Assembly: GCA_034698045.1 (NCBI GenBank)
Contig: JAQGAU010000915.1
Span: forward strand, 1 to 22,680
Origin: Paramacrobiotus richtersi
Taxonomy: Eukaryota > Tardigrada > Eutardigrada > Parachela > Macrobiotidae
Length of the DNA stretch: 22,680 bases
Direction of reading: 5' to 3'
The translations under genes were made by a program, and so were the position numbers. The notes beneath the pieces are model-generated. The model was given only the letters and a program-made list of their open reading frames with translations, searched no databases and had not been told where the DNA came from. Shown here in pieces: positions 1 through 11,598 of this stretch; the first letter of the stretch is position 1; each line of letters opens with the position of its first letter.

Positions 1-875
1 ATACCCGGACAACGAGGTTGGCAAAATCTCCCATGTGTTTAGTTGTAGTTGATAGGACCTGTTTTCGCCCGCAAAGCATGTGTTAAGTTATGGTAGTTTT
101 GGTGCATTGTTCTACAATCAGGCAACTAAATTAAACGTAACTGTAGTCGCGATCTTTAACGATAATCCGAGTGATTTGTAGACTAACACGAATTAGAAAC
201 GAAGCGTTTCCTGAATGTTTTTGGCTAGGACTTCTTTACTTGAAGGCCCGGAAACCGATACCCGGACAACGAGGTTGGCAAAATCTTACAAATGTTTAGT
301 AGTAGTTGTTAGGACATGTTTTCGCCCGCAGTAAGTAAAGCAATCCCAACGAAAAATATTCAGGAAACGCTTCGTTTCTGCTTCGTGTTTAGTCTACAAA
401 TCATTTGGATTATCGTTGAAGCACGCGACTGCAGTTAAGTTTAATTAGCTGCATGAATGTAAAACGATGCACTAAAACTACCATAACTTAACACAAGCTT
501 TGCGGGCGAAAACTTGTCTTAACAACTACTACTAAACATATGGAAGATTTTGTGGACCTGGTTGTCTGGGTATCGGTTTCCGCGCCTTCAAGTAAAGAAG
601 TCCTAGCCAGAAATATTCAGGAAACGCTTCGTTTCTAATTCGTGTTTAGTCTACAAATCACTCGGATTATCGTTAAAGCACGCGACTACAGTTACGCTTA
701 ATCTAGTTGCCTGATTTTACAACAATGCACCAAAACTTCCGTAACTTAACTCAAGCTTTGCGGGCGAAAACGGGTCCTAACAACTACCACTAAACATATT
801 GAAGATTTTGCCAACTTCGTTGTCCGGGTATTGGTTGAGGCGCATTCGAATGAAGAAATCCTTGCCAGAAATATC
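1..875. repeat. 257-bp satellite array with internal inversion
   Basis: The motif beginning ATACCCGGACAACGAGG occurs at 1 and again at 258, a period of 257 bp. After about 330 the same unit runs in the opposite orientation: CAGGAAACGCTTCGTTTCT starts at 361 and again at 618, and the reversed GGGTAT block is at 568 and 826. That gives one full forward copy (1-257), a truncated forward copy (258-330), then two reverse copies (about 331-590 and 591-875). Copies differ by scattered substitutions and small indels. No coding potential is seen. The array starts at the window edge, so it probably continues to the left. It could be a satellite or tandem copies of a non-autonomous element; the exact head-to-tail period favours satellite. 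Confidence 0.9.
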
Positions 876-1800
876 GAGATGGCTATGCGCAGGCAGACAG
901 CGGAGTCGATTACAGTATAACGTAGCAACCGTACAATACACTAAGTCTTGTCATTATCCTTTTCGTAATACATAGATAAATAATTTTCATCAGTGGTGGT
1001 TTTTTTTACCTTCCCTGATTCGATAGTGGCCCCCTGGGGGTCGGGGGGTTTCACGCGAAAAATAAAATGCTGATTATATCGCTTGTTTATTGGCTTGAAT
1101 GCAAGTCTTCTCGGAGGATATATTTTGTCAGTTCCGGTGACCAGTCACCAGTGCACGAACAACGGCGGTTCGAAATACAGTACTGCCGCGGTTTAGCATT
1201 TACATAATTACGCGATTACATCCTTTACGGCCGTAAAGAACGTAAGCGCGTAATTAAGTAAGTGCGGCAGTACGTCAGTGCACAGATTATAATATGTGAG
1301 GGCTTAAGTACGTAACTACAGATATACAGAACAATTTTGTTACGTAAGTCTGTAAGGAAATTGAATACGTTTGACCATAAATTAATATACAAATAAAAAC
1401 GTGAGCGTATGCGTGAACTCGCGCGAGTACGCATTGTAGCTATGCAAGTGGGCAAGCGCGTATAGTTAGTACATTCGCAAGGGAAAAAAGGTGTTACAGT
1501 AATGACCAGTTAGCGCTGAGTGTGATCCTACGGTGGAATGAAACGCCTCGCATACAAATTCTGTAGTTTACAAAGCGAAGAGAACATTAAAATCATTATT
1601 AACAGTGCTGCTCACTCGCCTGGTGGTTAAATACATCTGTCCCTAAGATCGTATAGCGTGGATTGGATTCTCACTGTGACTACTTTTACCTACATTTCTA
1701 TTCAGGTAAAAGAAGCAGAAATTACAAAAAAAGATCATTTATTAAACAGGGCAAAAACAATAAAAATTAATAGAAATGTTACAAAATAATTTGCTAGTCC
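876..1800. other. Intergenic DNA, no gene found
   Basis: This stretch between the satellite and a possible terminal exon holds only short open frames without recognisable domains or paired splice signals. A G-rich and T-rich patch lies around 1000-1050. On the minus strand an AATAAA signal (TTTATT at 1738-1743) could serve the candidate exon at 1806-2033. Confidence 0.5.
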
Positions 1801-1805
1801 TGTTA

Positions 1806-2033
1806 CTAACTTTTGATAATGACGACCAGGCTATCGTTCCTGTTCGCAACCCTTTTTGCCCGTTGTCGTTGCCTCTTGTTACGAGCAGTTTTGAACCGAA
1901 CTGTAACCTGATGTTGTAAAGTCAACCCTTTTTGAGCCATGATCCATTGTTGTTCCACCTGGATTTGCAAAATCCAGAATTCCCTACAACGGCTCCAGTA
2001 ACACACTAACCGTAAGAAACACTGATCTGTCAT
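1806..2033 (-). CDS. Possible C-terminal exon of an unknown gene
   Basis: A minus-strand open stretch ends in a TAG stop at 1806-1808 and is followed 63 bp downstream by AATAAA (plus-strand 1738-1743), an arrangement expected of a terminal exon. Candidate acceptors on the minus strand precede ATCAGTG and GGAATTC. The product would end in a strongly basic stretch (KRQRQRAKR) followed by NDSLVVIIKS. No family is recognised and no upstream exon could be linked with confidence. It may be chance. Confidence 0.2.
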   Translation of the reverse strand: MTDQCFLRLVCYWSRCREFWILQIQVEQQWIMAQKGLTLQHQVTVRFKTARNKRQRQRAKRVANRNDSLVVIIKS

Positions 2034-4141
2034 GGAACTGGGACACGAATTTTGTACAGTATACCCTAGTACTTACTTATTACGTCTTTTACTTACTTCC
2101 TTTCCTTCAGTCATTCAGTGCTCGTCAGCAGCGAGTGCACTTACCTAATGTTTAATTAATTTACCCTTCTACATCTGACTGAAGGAGGCCACAAATGTAC
2201 TATTTTTCTTTTGAAATATGCCTTGTATATGCACATAAACCGGTAGACACGCTTTTCCGCGTATTGGTTTTTCTGAAACCAGCAATGCTGCAAATTGTTT
2301 TGTTCCTCCCCTTCACTGAGGGTGAACCCGTTGTTTGTTTTTTATATAACGTTACCGAATGACCACGCGAGTAAAAGCTGCCAAACTGCAGTTTTAGATA
2401 CTGAGAAAACACCCGTAATCATTTTTCAACCCATGGCTACAGACAGGAAAAGTCGCTAAATCACTGCCAAACAAAAAGGATTTTTAACTAGACGGATTTA
2501 GGATTTAAGTACTGTAACGCAGTCAAGCTAATTAAAGCGTTTCTGACTCCAGTACAGTAGTAGTGTTTCATGTGACTTATAACAGAGACAGAACTATGGA
2601 CGCTGCTGTGCTCGTACTAAATGCAATGTCTTCGTGCTACAGTTTGCCTGGCAACAATGCGCCGAAAAAATGGCTTCGAAAAAAAGTAATGCATGTTACA
2701 TTGAGCGGCACACGTACTATTTACCAAAGATGTACATCGTAGACCCCAGTCGAACCGCTTGGTAGTACTTAGCTAGGTAATCGTACTCCGCTGCACTTGC
2801 GATAAAAACCGAAGCGAACGGAGACATTTCAGTACACACCGGCCTGTTTAGAGAGCATGTGCACTGATAACTGACAAGGAAGCCTTTTCAGGCTCCAAAT
2901 TCCGAAAACACCAAAACCATACAGGCACAAAACGACCCAAAACAATTAACAAAAACTGAGAAAAACAAGCAGTTGGGCAAGTTGCTGGGAAGCAGTTGGG
3001 CACCATGGGAGTACTTTGCACGTCAACGGCATGCTACGTGTACAGTATAGTACCGGTTACCGGTATATGCAACAACTATATGACATAGCAAACCACAACT
3101 GTTTTTGACGATGAGACTTTTGAAATTTCCACTTACAATCAAAACACATTAACAGCAGACTGAGCAGGATCAACATTACTTAAGGTACTGAAGGTGACAG
3201 AATGTAGGAAGCTTCAAAAGTCTGCGGGCTGCCGTTACGTCTACAAATCCTACAGCCTCCCATAATACGTTTGTGCGCCGCGCAAACTCTGGTTTTTTTG
3301 CGCAATTGCGACGAAAGATTATAGCGCATTTCACTCTCAAATAACTATTTCTTGGCTGCTTCAACACAAATGCACATGTACAGAAAATCTGTACGTAAAT
3401 CCTTAATTCAACCCTGAAGCATGTTTTCAAATTTTAAAATGAATGTGAAAATTTCTGAAATTTACTTCAGAATTTAGGAAACATAATTCCGGACCAATCC
3501 TGTGTTGGCAAGTGAAATAGGTAGAAGTTATTAGATAAAAACGGTTAGACTGTAAATAAACAAGGAATAGAATGTTCTGAATTGAAAATTTAACAATGAA
3601 AATATACATGCAAATATAAATGGACAAGTAAATGTTACAGTAATTTAAACACTGTTAAGCGTCCTGCGTCACCAATTAAATTTAAGATAAATGCTAAAAG
3701 AAACAGTAACGATGCAGAGCAATAATAAACTTAATTAAAATAAGCTAGTAAATACGGCACTCTTATAAGCAAATATAATAATTGTGTGCTGCATTTATGT
3801 TCGGCACTTTGATCAGTTTACCGTTGTTGTGCAGAGAACTATTTTAGCATGTTGAAACACTTCGGTGCAAATTTGGTAAACGGGTACAGCGTTTCCTGTT
3901 GCGAATTGGTAGTTTCTTGATTCTGAGCAGTTGTTCAGCAACTGATAAGCCACAGCTTCATGTAGGTAAACCTTGGTTTGGGGAAAACTGGGATGCGACT
4001 GGGAGAGTCGCAACAGGAACACTCGCGCATGACCCCAAAACACCCGTTTTTTCTTCTTAATAGTGACCAAAAAACTTAAGTCAGTAAATCCTCCAGTATC
4101 ATTTTTTATTTTAACGATTATATTATAGGATATCATTATAA
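2034..4141. other. Intergenic DNA, no supported gene
   Basis: Several open frames of 66-107 codons occur on the minus strand (for example 3176-3430 and 3813-4136). None has a recognisable domain, a plausible signal peptide or convincing paired splice sites. The DNA is AT-rich with poly-A/T runs. I see nothing more in it. Confidence 0.5.
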
Positions 4142-4651
4142 ACTAGGAGAGTGCACTCGCTGGTTGCGGGCACTGAATGACCGAAGCGAAGGAAGCACGT
4201 ACTGTTCATAGGGCAAAACGAGTTGCAGAAAGAAAAATTGTTATAGACTTATTCAAATAACCAGAAAGATACCTTATGAAAATGAAGTGTGAGTTAAGAA
4301 GAATCGGCATTAACGGATTCCAAAATCTGAGTAAAAAACTGATTTTCTTTGGTAATTTTTATGACCACAGGTCGGTGAAGGCAGCATTATGATTATTTGA
4401 CATTAGTGGGCTTGCCCTTGGGATGTGTGCAAGCACGGGTGGAAGAAGTGCTACTTAGTCCGAGTATATTATTCATAATAAATAAAGAAACAAATGAAAC
4501 TATAGACTTATAGTTAATAATTAGTAATTAATCAATATTAAATTAATAAATTATTAATTAATAAATAATAATAATGACCGACCGAATGACAGACACACAT
4601 CGAAATCCATTAGAGCTGAGTATAGAGGACCTTCGCTCCGCTTCGGTCGAT
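4142..4651 (+). repeat. Interspersed repeat, long copy
   Basis: The left end (ACTAGGAG then GCACTCGCTGGTTGCGGGCA, followed by CTGAATGACCGAAGCGAAG) matches 15384-15440 almost base for base. The right end (GACACACATCGAAATC followed by GAGGACCTTCGCTCCGCTT and CGGTCGATA) matches 15630-15692. Between them lies a short homologous block (near GGAAGAAGTGCTACTT) and an AT-rich tract. The left GACCGAAGCGAAGGA and the right GACCTTCGCTCCGCTTCGGTC form rough inverted ends. No coding region is present, so this is a non-autonomous element. Its class is unknown; a MITE-like DNA transposon or a short retroposon with a repetitive tail are both possible. Confidence 0.75.
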
Positions 4652-4800
4652 AATATAATCATATTATAATAAACTAATAATTACTATAATTATTAGATCA
4701 ATAAATGATGAAAAAATAATAATGACCGATAGATGACGGACGGGCGTTGAAATCCATTTGAGTTCAGTATAGAGGAGCTTCGCTACGCTTCGGTCGATAA
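4652..4800 (+). repeat. Extra 3' end of the interspersed repeat
   Basis: A second version of the right end follows directly: an AT-rich run, then AATGACCGATAGATGACGGA, then CGTTGAAATCCATTTGAGTT, ending GAGGAGCTTCGCTACGCTT and CGGTCGATAA at about 4800. It parallels 4575-4651 with a spacing of about 150 bp and is more diverged from the other two right ends. It is either a tandem duplication of the element's 3' end or a second, 5'-truncated insertion. Confidence 0.65.
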
Positions 4801-4836
4801 ATATCTTCCAATATTAGTATAAAAACTATGATCAGT

Positions 4837-4878
4837 GATCACAAGAAACCCTAAGGCGGCAGCCAAAGGCGTTTGTTT
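4837..4878 (+). repeat. Dispersed 42-bp motif, copy 1
   Basis: CAAGAAACCCTAAGGCGGC followed by AGCCAAAGGCGTTTGTTTT is closely matched, in inverted orientation, by 21688-21730. The conserved core reads AGAAACCCTRAGGCGGCAGC. Copy number beyond these two cannot be judged here. Confidence 0.5.
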
Positions 4879-5466
4879 TAAATACTGTGCGGTCCCATGA
4901 ATTTTATCTAGAAGCCTGCGCACCTCCATAATACCATTGCATCCCGACCAAAGAGGATAACAATGCAAACCGAAATTGCATACTAGTTACGCGGAATACC
5001 ACTGCCATTCCTACCAAAGGACGGTCCATGGCCGGCCGACCGGAACAAAGTTGCATCGTGTTTCGATTAAGATTAAACCCCTCCATGATCGTGTTTGCTT
5101 GTGTTTATTGCTGTACCATGGTATAGTATGTGTACACACGCATTCAGTAAAAAAAGAGAGACAAAATTAAAGCAGGAAGATCTCATCCAGTGTTTGCTTT
5201 GATTTTATTTCCCATTGCTTTTCTTTAGCACGAAATCTGAAAACAGCGAGATGGACTTTATTTCCAAATTTTCAAATGTGATTTTGTGGTTGTTTCTGCA
5301 AATACAGTGGTAAACAGAATGTACACATAAACAGGAATCCCCTGTGAAAACCGTTACTCGAAGGACTTCGTAAGAGTTCTGTTCGTTGTGTCGGGAAGCG
5401 ACTATCTGTCCGGAAATTTAATATGGCCAACGGCCGCACTATATCACACCGATTCACACGCAAAAA

Positions 5467-5540
5467 GCCGCTGTCGCGGGAATCGAACCCGCGACCATCT
5501 GAGTCTCAGCGCGAACAGACAGCCACTAGGCCAGCGGTGC
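5467..5540 (-). repeat. tRNA-derived SINE head or tRNA pseudogene
   Basis: On the minus strand 74 nt carry a perfect A box (TGGCCTAGTGG, 5533-5523) and a perfect B box (GGTTCGATTCC, 5489-5479), with a T-run terminator at 5466-5462. The T-arm is ideal (GCGGG-TTCGATT-CCCGC). The acceptor ends do not pair in the normal register (CCGCTG/CAGCGG pair only when shifted), and the D and anticodon stems are poor. A GAG (Leu-like) anticodon can be placed but its stem has mismatches. Degraded arms with intact Pol III boxes are typical of tRNA-derived SINEs; a decayed tRNA gene is the alternative. The 3' boundary of any SINE body is not visible. Confidence 0.65.
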
Positions 5541-6207
5541 ATCATATTTATGCACGCGAGATTTTGCCGCTTTATCTATCTTTTTCCGCTCATTTATTCA
5601 CCGCTTATCCGCTTCATTTATCCACACGCTCGTGTACACTGGGCTGACCGCCCTGACATTTGCTGCCGTTCGCTTCCTTAAATAACAGTGGTAATTCTGG
5701 AAATTATAATCAATTGCTTCTGATTTCGTAAAGTTCAACAACAAAATAGTATTAAATTTTAATTGTGATGTGGTGTTTGTTGTAATTTATCAGCGTTAAT
5801 TAATCCATAATTATTGCGATTTTGAAGTCCAGTTGCTTATGTTCTTCCCAATTTGGTACTGCGAACTTTCTCTGATTTGAACCCTTTTTTTGCTAACACG
5901 CTAACTCCAGAGTTTATTGTGCCGTCTCACATTCTTCCATTCATTTCAGTACAAAAAAGGCAAAACATGAAATTGTCCTTAATAAGCTAAACAAATAAAA
6001 ATCCCTCAAAAATATACAAAAAAAAGAAAAACACTGCGAAACAAGGATTGGTCCTCGGAGATTCGCCAAGCAAGGAATTATTGCAAACAGAGAATATCAG
6101 AACAAACGGAAGATTCTATCTAAATAGATTCATTACAAAAGGGAAGATTCATCAGCAAAGACCGAATGTGGAAGAATGGATGAACATCAAGAAAAAGCGG
6201 TAGGAGA
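5541..6207. other. Intergenic DNA and septin 3' UTR
   Basis: Next to the tRNA-like unit, 5566-5630 holds loosely repeated CCGCTTATC / CATTTATTCA words. The right part is the likely 3' UTR of the minus-strand septin. The nearest canonical minus-strand AATAAA lies at 5913-5918, about 290 bp past the stop codon. No other gene is seen. Confidence 0.5.
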
Positions 6208-9200
6208 TTACACACGACTATCCCGGCCTGGAATGGCGTCCACTTTGCTCTGCTGCTGGAGCTGCTGCTGCAGACGGGTCATGCGCTCCTCCATGCGCTT
6301 CAACTCGGCTTCCTTCTCGCGTAACTGGCGTTCTTGCTCGCGGTTCTGCTCACCCATGGCATCCATGCTAGAACACACAAAATTAATATAACACTGAAAT
6401 CACACCTAATATTATAATAATTTTCGTGAATATTTTTCTATGTTGACGTGCAAGAACAAAACCACCACCGCCGATGTCCAATTACGTTCATATTTAACTG
6501 CATATTTATTCACTGCATATTTATAGTTATTAACACTTAATTGTTAATCTTATAATATATGACTTAATTTCATGTTTATTTATTAATTTCATATTAGTTA
6601 ATTTCTGATACATAATTCCACAATATTTAGCTTGAATCAGTTTAAGATCATATAATATAATAAATTTATTTATTTAATTGAACTGAAACTAGTTTAACCA
6701 ATTTGTTTATTGAGGTGGTTTTTTTGATCTTCTTAATAAAGTGATACATTATTGTTTGGTTTCTTACGCTAGAGTTTCTGAATGTTTATTTACATCAACA
6801 CTAGTGATCCAATATTTTCACAATAATCGCCAATATCACAGGATAAGGATCTTGATGTAAAAAAAACTTTTTCAAAGCATCACTGGCCTGAGGGGAAAAC
6901 AAACCCAAATTTCCGTGTAAATTTCACAAAAAATAAAGTAATAAATAATGCATCTTACTTTTCACCATACCGTTTGCCCATTTTATCCTTGAGCAGACGT
7001 TCCGAGCGGTAATTCTCATAGTGGACATTATGGGTCACCTCCTGCAGATCCGACATCTGGCTTCTGCAACATCAATAATCACTTGTCAGAAAAGCATCAG
7101 GAATGCATCCACATGCAAACAGTGACTTACAATCGATTAATTTGTTTTAAAATAGACCAAAATTCAACAAATGCTGTGGAAAAGGTATCGCGGACACCGA
7201 CTGCATAAAAGCATCATGCGGCATCCCTCAGCCCATTCATGCTTATAATTTACCCAGTAATGGATAACGAATGTCCAGAGTATTCGAGGAATTCGCTAAC
7301 TTTACTGGGATAATAACATTTACAATAATCTACGAAGATTATGCCGGTAAACTTCCCTGAATAATTCACGAAAATATCTACGTATATAATTCTTAATAAT
7401 ATCATTTCAATAAACGATTCTGTTACCACTATGTGATCCATAATTTAAAAATTAAAAAAAAAATATTTTACAAATCAAAAAACATAATTAATTAAATAAT
7501 TAAAAATCTCCATACAAATGACGATATTAAAACTTGAAATTAACAAGTACAATTTATGTTGCGAACACCGTAAAACAATCCGAGTGAATACTGAATTAAA
7601 ATTACCAAAATAAAACCGTAATTTCACGACAGTAGTTATTTAATTTTATATTTTGAAAATTAAGTCCCAGAAATTAGATTTCTGCTGATGTATGAATAAC
7701 ACAAAAAAAACCTGTAAATTTTCAAGTTTAAATAACAAAATAAGCTCCACAATGAAAGTTCCCTGTTCTGGGTGGTTACATCATCACACAACCAGAACTA
7801 AATCTCAATGCATGCTAAAATGTTCAGATCATCGAAAAAAAAACGAAATAAACACTAAAACATCCAAAATCTTATGTTTGGATATCAACAACACAACGGA
7901 AACCATAATGATCGATCCTTACATGATCATGGTACGCAGCGCCTTGCAGTCCGTCCACTCGCCGTTCTCCACGTCCAAAATGCCCCAGGGGTAGGCGCGC
8001 GCCAGGATCCGGTGGTTTTTGATTTCAATGGGGGTGTTGCTGCCGCAGACGGCGAATGGCATGCATTTCTTGATACAGGCAAATGTCTCCTTGTACTCGG
8101 CATCATCGTCCTCTCCATCTCTGGAATTCAACCATACTTGTACTGTTACCAAGGTAGACAGGGGGGAATCGACTTACGGCATCTGGTAGACTTTGATTTC
8201 GTATTTGTCGATATCACGCGCCAGCTAAACAGGACAAAACGGAGGTTATTGGACGTTCGGAAAAGACACTGGAATCTCACATCGTACCATCCAATAATTT
8301 CACCCGGAAAACCAGATAATTATAAAACAAGGAAAATCTTTACAATGAATACAGTATGCCGAAAACGATGCATTTTTATACAAATATTCTGGAAAACTGA
8401 AACACCGTTAACTAAAACGACCGTAGAGTAATACGCTGAAAACAACTCTGCATAGAACGCGGGATGATGCTCCGCTTTGTCGCTACAAAAACCCAATTCT
8501 GTCGCAAGAGTCGTAGTACAATGGCTGCGATCTATAACCTGAAGGCAGTTCACATGACCAAAAAACAATTTTCAAAATTCCCTTTTTGGTAAAATGCCAG
8601 TTTCCCCATGTAAGTACGTTTCAATTAGCACAATAAAAATTTGATTCTGATCGATAATGCGTAACCTTTCACTGCAAGAAAAATCGTCAAACTGGACCTC
8701 ACTCATCAGATTGAACGAGTCGATCGGCGGAAAAAAAAGTGAAGTAAAACATTGTTAAAAGATCACCTGCTCCTTTTTCGCGGCCAATTCCTGTTTGGTC
8801 AGAGTATCCGCTGAAGAAAGAAAACAATCATCAACAAACTGCACAAGATAACACCCGGACACGCTGTATACGCACATTTCGCGATCAGAGGAATGACGTT
8901 GACTTTGGAGCCGACCGCTTTGAGAAATTTCACATCCAGTGGCTTGAGACTATACAAACAGATGATCCATAAGAACCAGATCGAAAATCCGTAAATTCAA
9001 GCTGAATCTGTCTTGTTTAACCTACCCGCGCTGATACGGTTCCACAAAGTACAGCTACAAAGGAAACATTGCGTAAACGATCAGGTTCGGTTAAAATGAA
9101 AGGATCAATGATTCGTACCAAGCAATGCACACGTGTGTCCAATATATGACGCCGATTAATGCCGCTTTCATCGTTGAAGTATTTATCAAACTGAAAATGC

Positions 9201-11595
9201 AAGAACCACAATAAAAATCAACAATAATGTAGTAAATAACGCATTATGCACCTGCATTAAAAGATATACAATATATAACGTAAATAACGTTCGCGTACTG
9301 CATATGCATCAGAAATTAAAAGCCACGCAAACTATACGATTGTTGTCATTGAAAACTATGTATACACATACGAAAAACCAGTATCTTTCCGTTTTATGCA
9401 TTGATGTTTTTTTTTGTAGTATGAAAAGTGAAAAGATTACTAAAAGGAACGGGAAAACACAGACAAAATAACGATTAATTAAAAGCCTATGCAAATTACA
9501 AACAATAAGTTACTCAGATGAAAATTAAAAATGCGACCGCCAATTAAACAGAAGAAAAACTATAAAAGAATCTCGTATAGTGTGCTGTACTTGCAGTACC
9601 TGATCATCAACGTATTTGATAATGGGATCGGGATTGTTGATATTATTCAGACTGTCACCGTATCCATGCGTATGCACCACCGTCAAGCGCACTTTGACAC
9701 CTATCAAACAAGAAATCCATTGTTTCTCCATCTCCAACAACACATGCTACTAGTAGAACAATCTTCAGCAAAATGTTCATTTTTTCCGTTTGAACAAGCA
9801 GGTGTCACCATCCAAGGACAAGTCGAAAATGAAATCAAACACGGTAAAATTTTCTTTAGTGGAATTTGTTTTTTAAGAAAAGTTTCTCTTACGACTGGTT
9901 TTGCAATTTTCTTGATGAAAATTTCTTAATTAAAAAATGGTTTTTTTCAAATAACCTTAATCACTGATTTAGTAACATTTATTAAAAAACTGAAAAAGAA
10001 CAATTAATTACTATGTAGTTAAAAATAGCGGTTGAGGGTACAACAAAGTTTATCTCAACCGGAAGTGGGTGCTTTACCTCGCTCTTCCAGTTCAACGGTG
10101 GACGGGTCAAGTTCAACTTTACACTCGGACAAATCGTTGAATTCCGGACGCTCATGCACGATATCCGTGTGGAAAATACTGTTCACCACCGTGGTTTTGC
10201 CCGTTCCATCCCGACCTGCAAATAGTGTCATAATTATCTATATTCCCGAAAAGCCGTCATATTCTATTGATCCAATTTATCTGCAGTTTCCCCTCAATTG
10301 CGAAATCAATATGAGTTAGAAGCGCGTGCATTTGTGTGTTCCATTTCTATCGATATCATTTGAAAATTCGAAATTAATTTTTTTAAACAACAAAATTTTC
10401 CAGTAATATTTTTCATTTATTTTTAAAAAAATTGTTTTCAATATTTTGCAGATTGTATTGATTTAAAAGCGGTTTTTCCTACACTGTAGACTTTGCTCTT
10501 TATTTTCACAAAAATTAAAAGTTTCTTGCTGACATTGTTTTTAAAATTTTCGACATATTAGTATTTTTCAATATTTGTTTGTTTTAATATTTATTATTTT
10601 TATTCATTATTCTCGCTTTATGCTTAATTAATATTCATTTTTTTAACTAACAATTTCACATCGCTGTACCGTACGAGCCAAATACACAACAAAGCAAAAC
10701 CTACACTGAATAATAAATTACAAGCAGAAACCATAATTCAGCTGTCCGCTTGTTGAAAAAAATGTACGTACATCGGAAAGTGATAAATTACAATGCATGT
10801 GTCAAGTGGGTAGCGTGCCACTTTGATTAGGTCACAAGTCTGTAAGACGAGAACGTTTACAAGCATCATCCGCGACAAGGCCACCTCACCGGCCATTCAC
10901 ACAGATGCAATTCTTTATCAAACACGCACCCGCAGGAAAAGTTGGCACTTGTTATGCATGAGCATGCACACGCAAAATCGACCGTGAAAATCATTAGGCG
11001 CAACAAATATGGATCTCCATTAATTTTGCAAGCAAAAAAATCAATAAAAAACCGAAAAAAATACGACGAAATTTATAAAATTCTATTAAATTTCTAAACC
11101 GTTTATACTTTTTCTCATAGTAATGTTAAGAACAATTCAGAATGATGTTTAACGTATATAATACACGATAATAAACCTATAAAATCGAAACAAAAATTAA
11201 TAAAAAAATAAAAGGAAAAATTCCAAAACGGATTCTGATCTGATTAATGCGAATATTATAATACCAAAAAAACTATCCAAAATAAAGTATTACAAAACAC
11301 AATCTTTTCTGGAGCTTTGAACCAAGGGATATTCGATAAATCATAAATAATCGCCAAGAACTGGGAAACCTCAATAAAATGAGAATTTTTGAATTTTTGC
11401 TTGCAAATTACCTATGCTTGCGAGTATCGTCTTGATGGACCTATTTACTATAAAGTATCACTTACCAACGACTAGCAGCGTAAATTCAAAGCCCTTTTTC
11501 ACGGATTTGCGATGGATGAGGTTGGGAAGATCGGAGAATCCCACGTAGCTCATTCCGGGTCCGCTGGTGTCGACGGGCTTCTTCATGCCCTCCAT
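6208..11595 (-). CDS. Septin, SEPT2/Sep1-like, 11 coding exons
   Basis: A GTP-binding cytoskeletal protein that would assemble into hetero-oligomeric septin filaments at the cell cortex and cleavage furrow. Coding exons, 5' to 3' on the minus strand: 11595-11466, 10215-10078, 9700-9600, 9190-9119, 9054-9026, 8949-8876, 8810-8767, 8224-8178, 8120-7923, 7063-6959, 6367-6208. All introns are GT..AG and all phases close, giving 365 aa against about 361 for human SEPT2. Visible parts: YVGF and the basic [11 protein letters not shown] at 17-38; P-loop GRDGTGKTT 44-52; [11 protein letters not shown] near 82-92; G3 position HTHGYGD 99-105; [14 protein letters not shown] (G4) 180-183; CGSN 237-240; septin unique element with YPWG 255-258; and a Glu/Arg/Gln-rich coiled coil about 319-353, ending in GRDSRV. 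The start is the ATG just after an acceptor (TGTAG) and fits the family N-terminus. G3 lacks the usual Asp and Pro (see findings). The reading frame shows no sign of decay. Confidence 0.95.
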
Positions 11596-11598
11596 GCT

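Noticed and set aside
1-875. CRISPR-like array
   Set aside because: The repeat unit is 257 bp with no short repeat-spacer structure, and the window is eukaryotic.
3813-4136. 107-codon minus-strand frame as a gene
   Set aside because: No recognisable domain, signal peptide or supporting splice or poly(A) context, in AT-rich DNA.
5467-5540. Functional tRNA-Leu(GAG) gene
   Set aside because: The Pol III boxes are intact but the acceptor, D and anticodon stems do not pair properly.
5388-5681. Two overlapping plus-strand open frames
   Set aside because: They are translations of the antisense of the tRNA-like repeat, a common false gene call.
7874-8431. 185-codon plus-strand open frame
   Set aside because: It is the antisense of two septin exons and their introns; the minus strand carries the conserved septin sequence.
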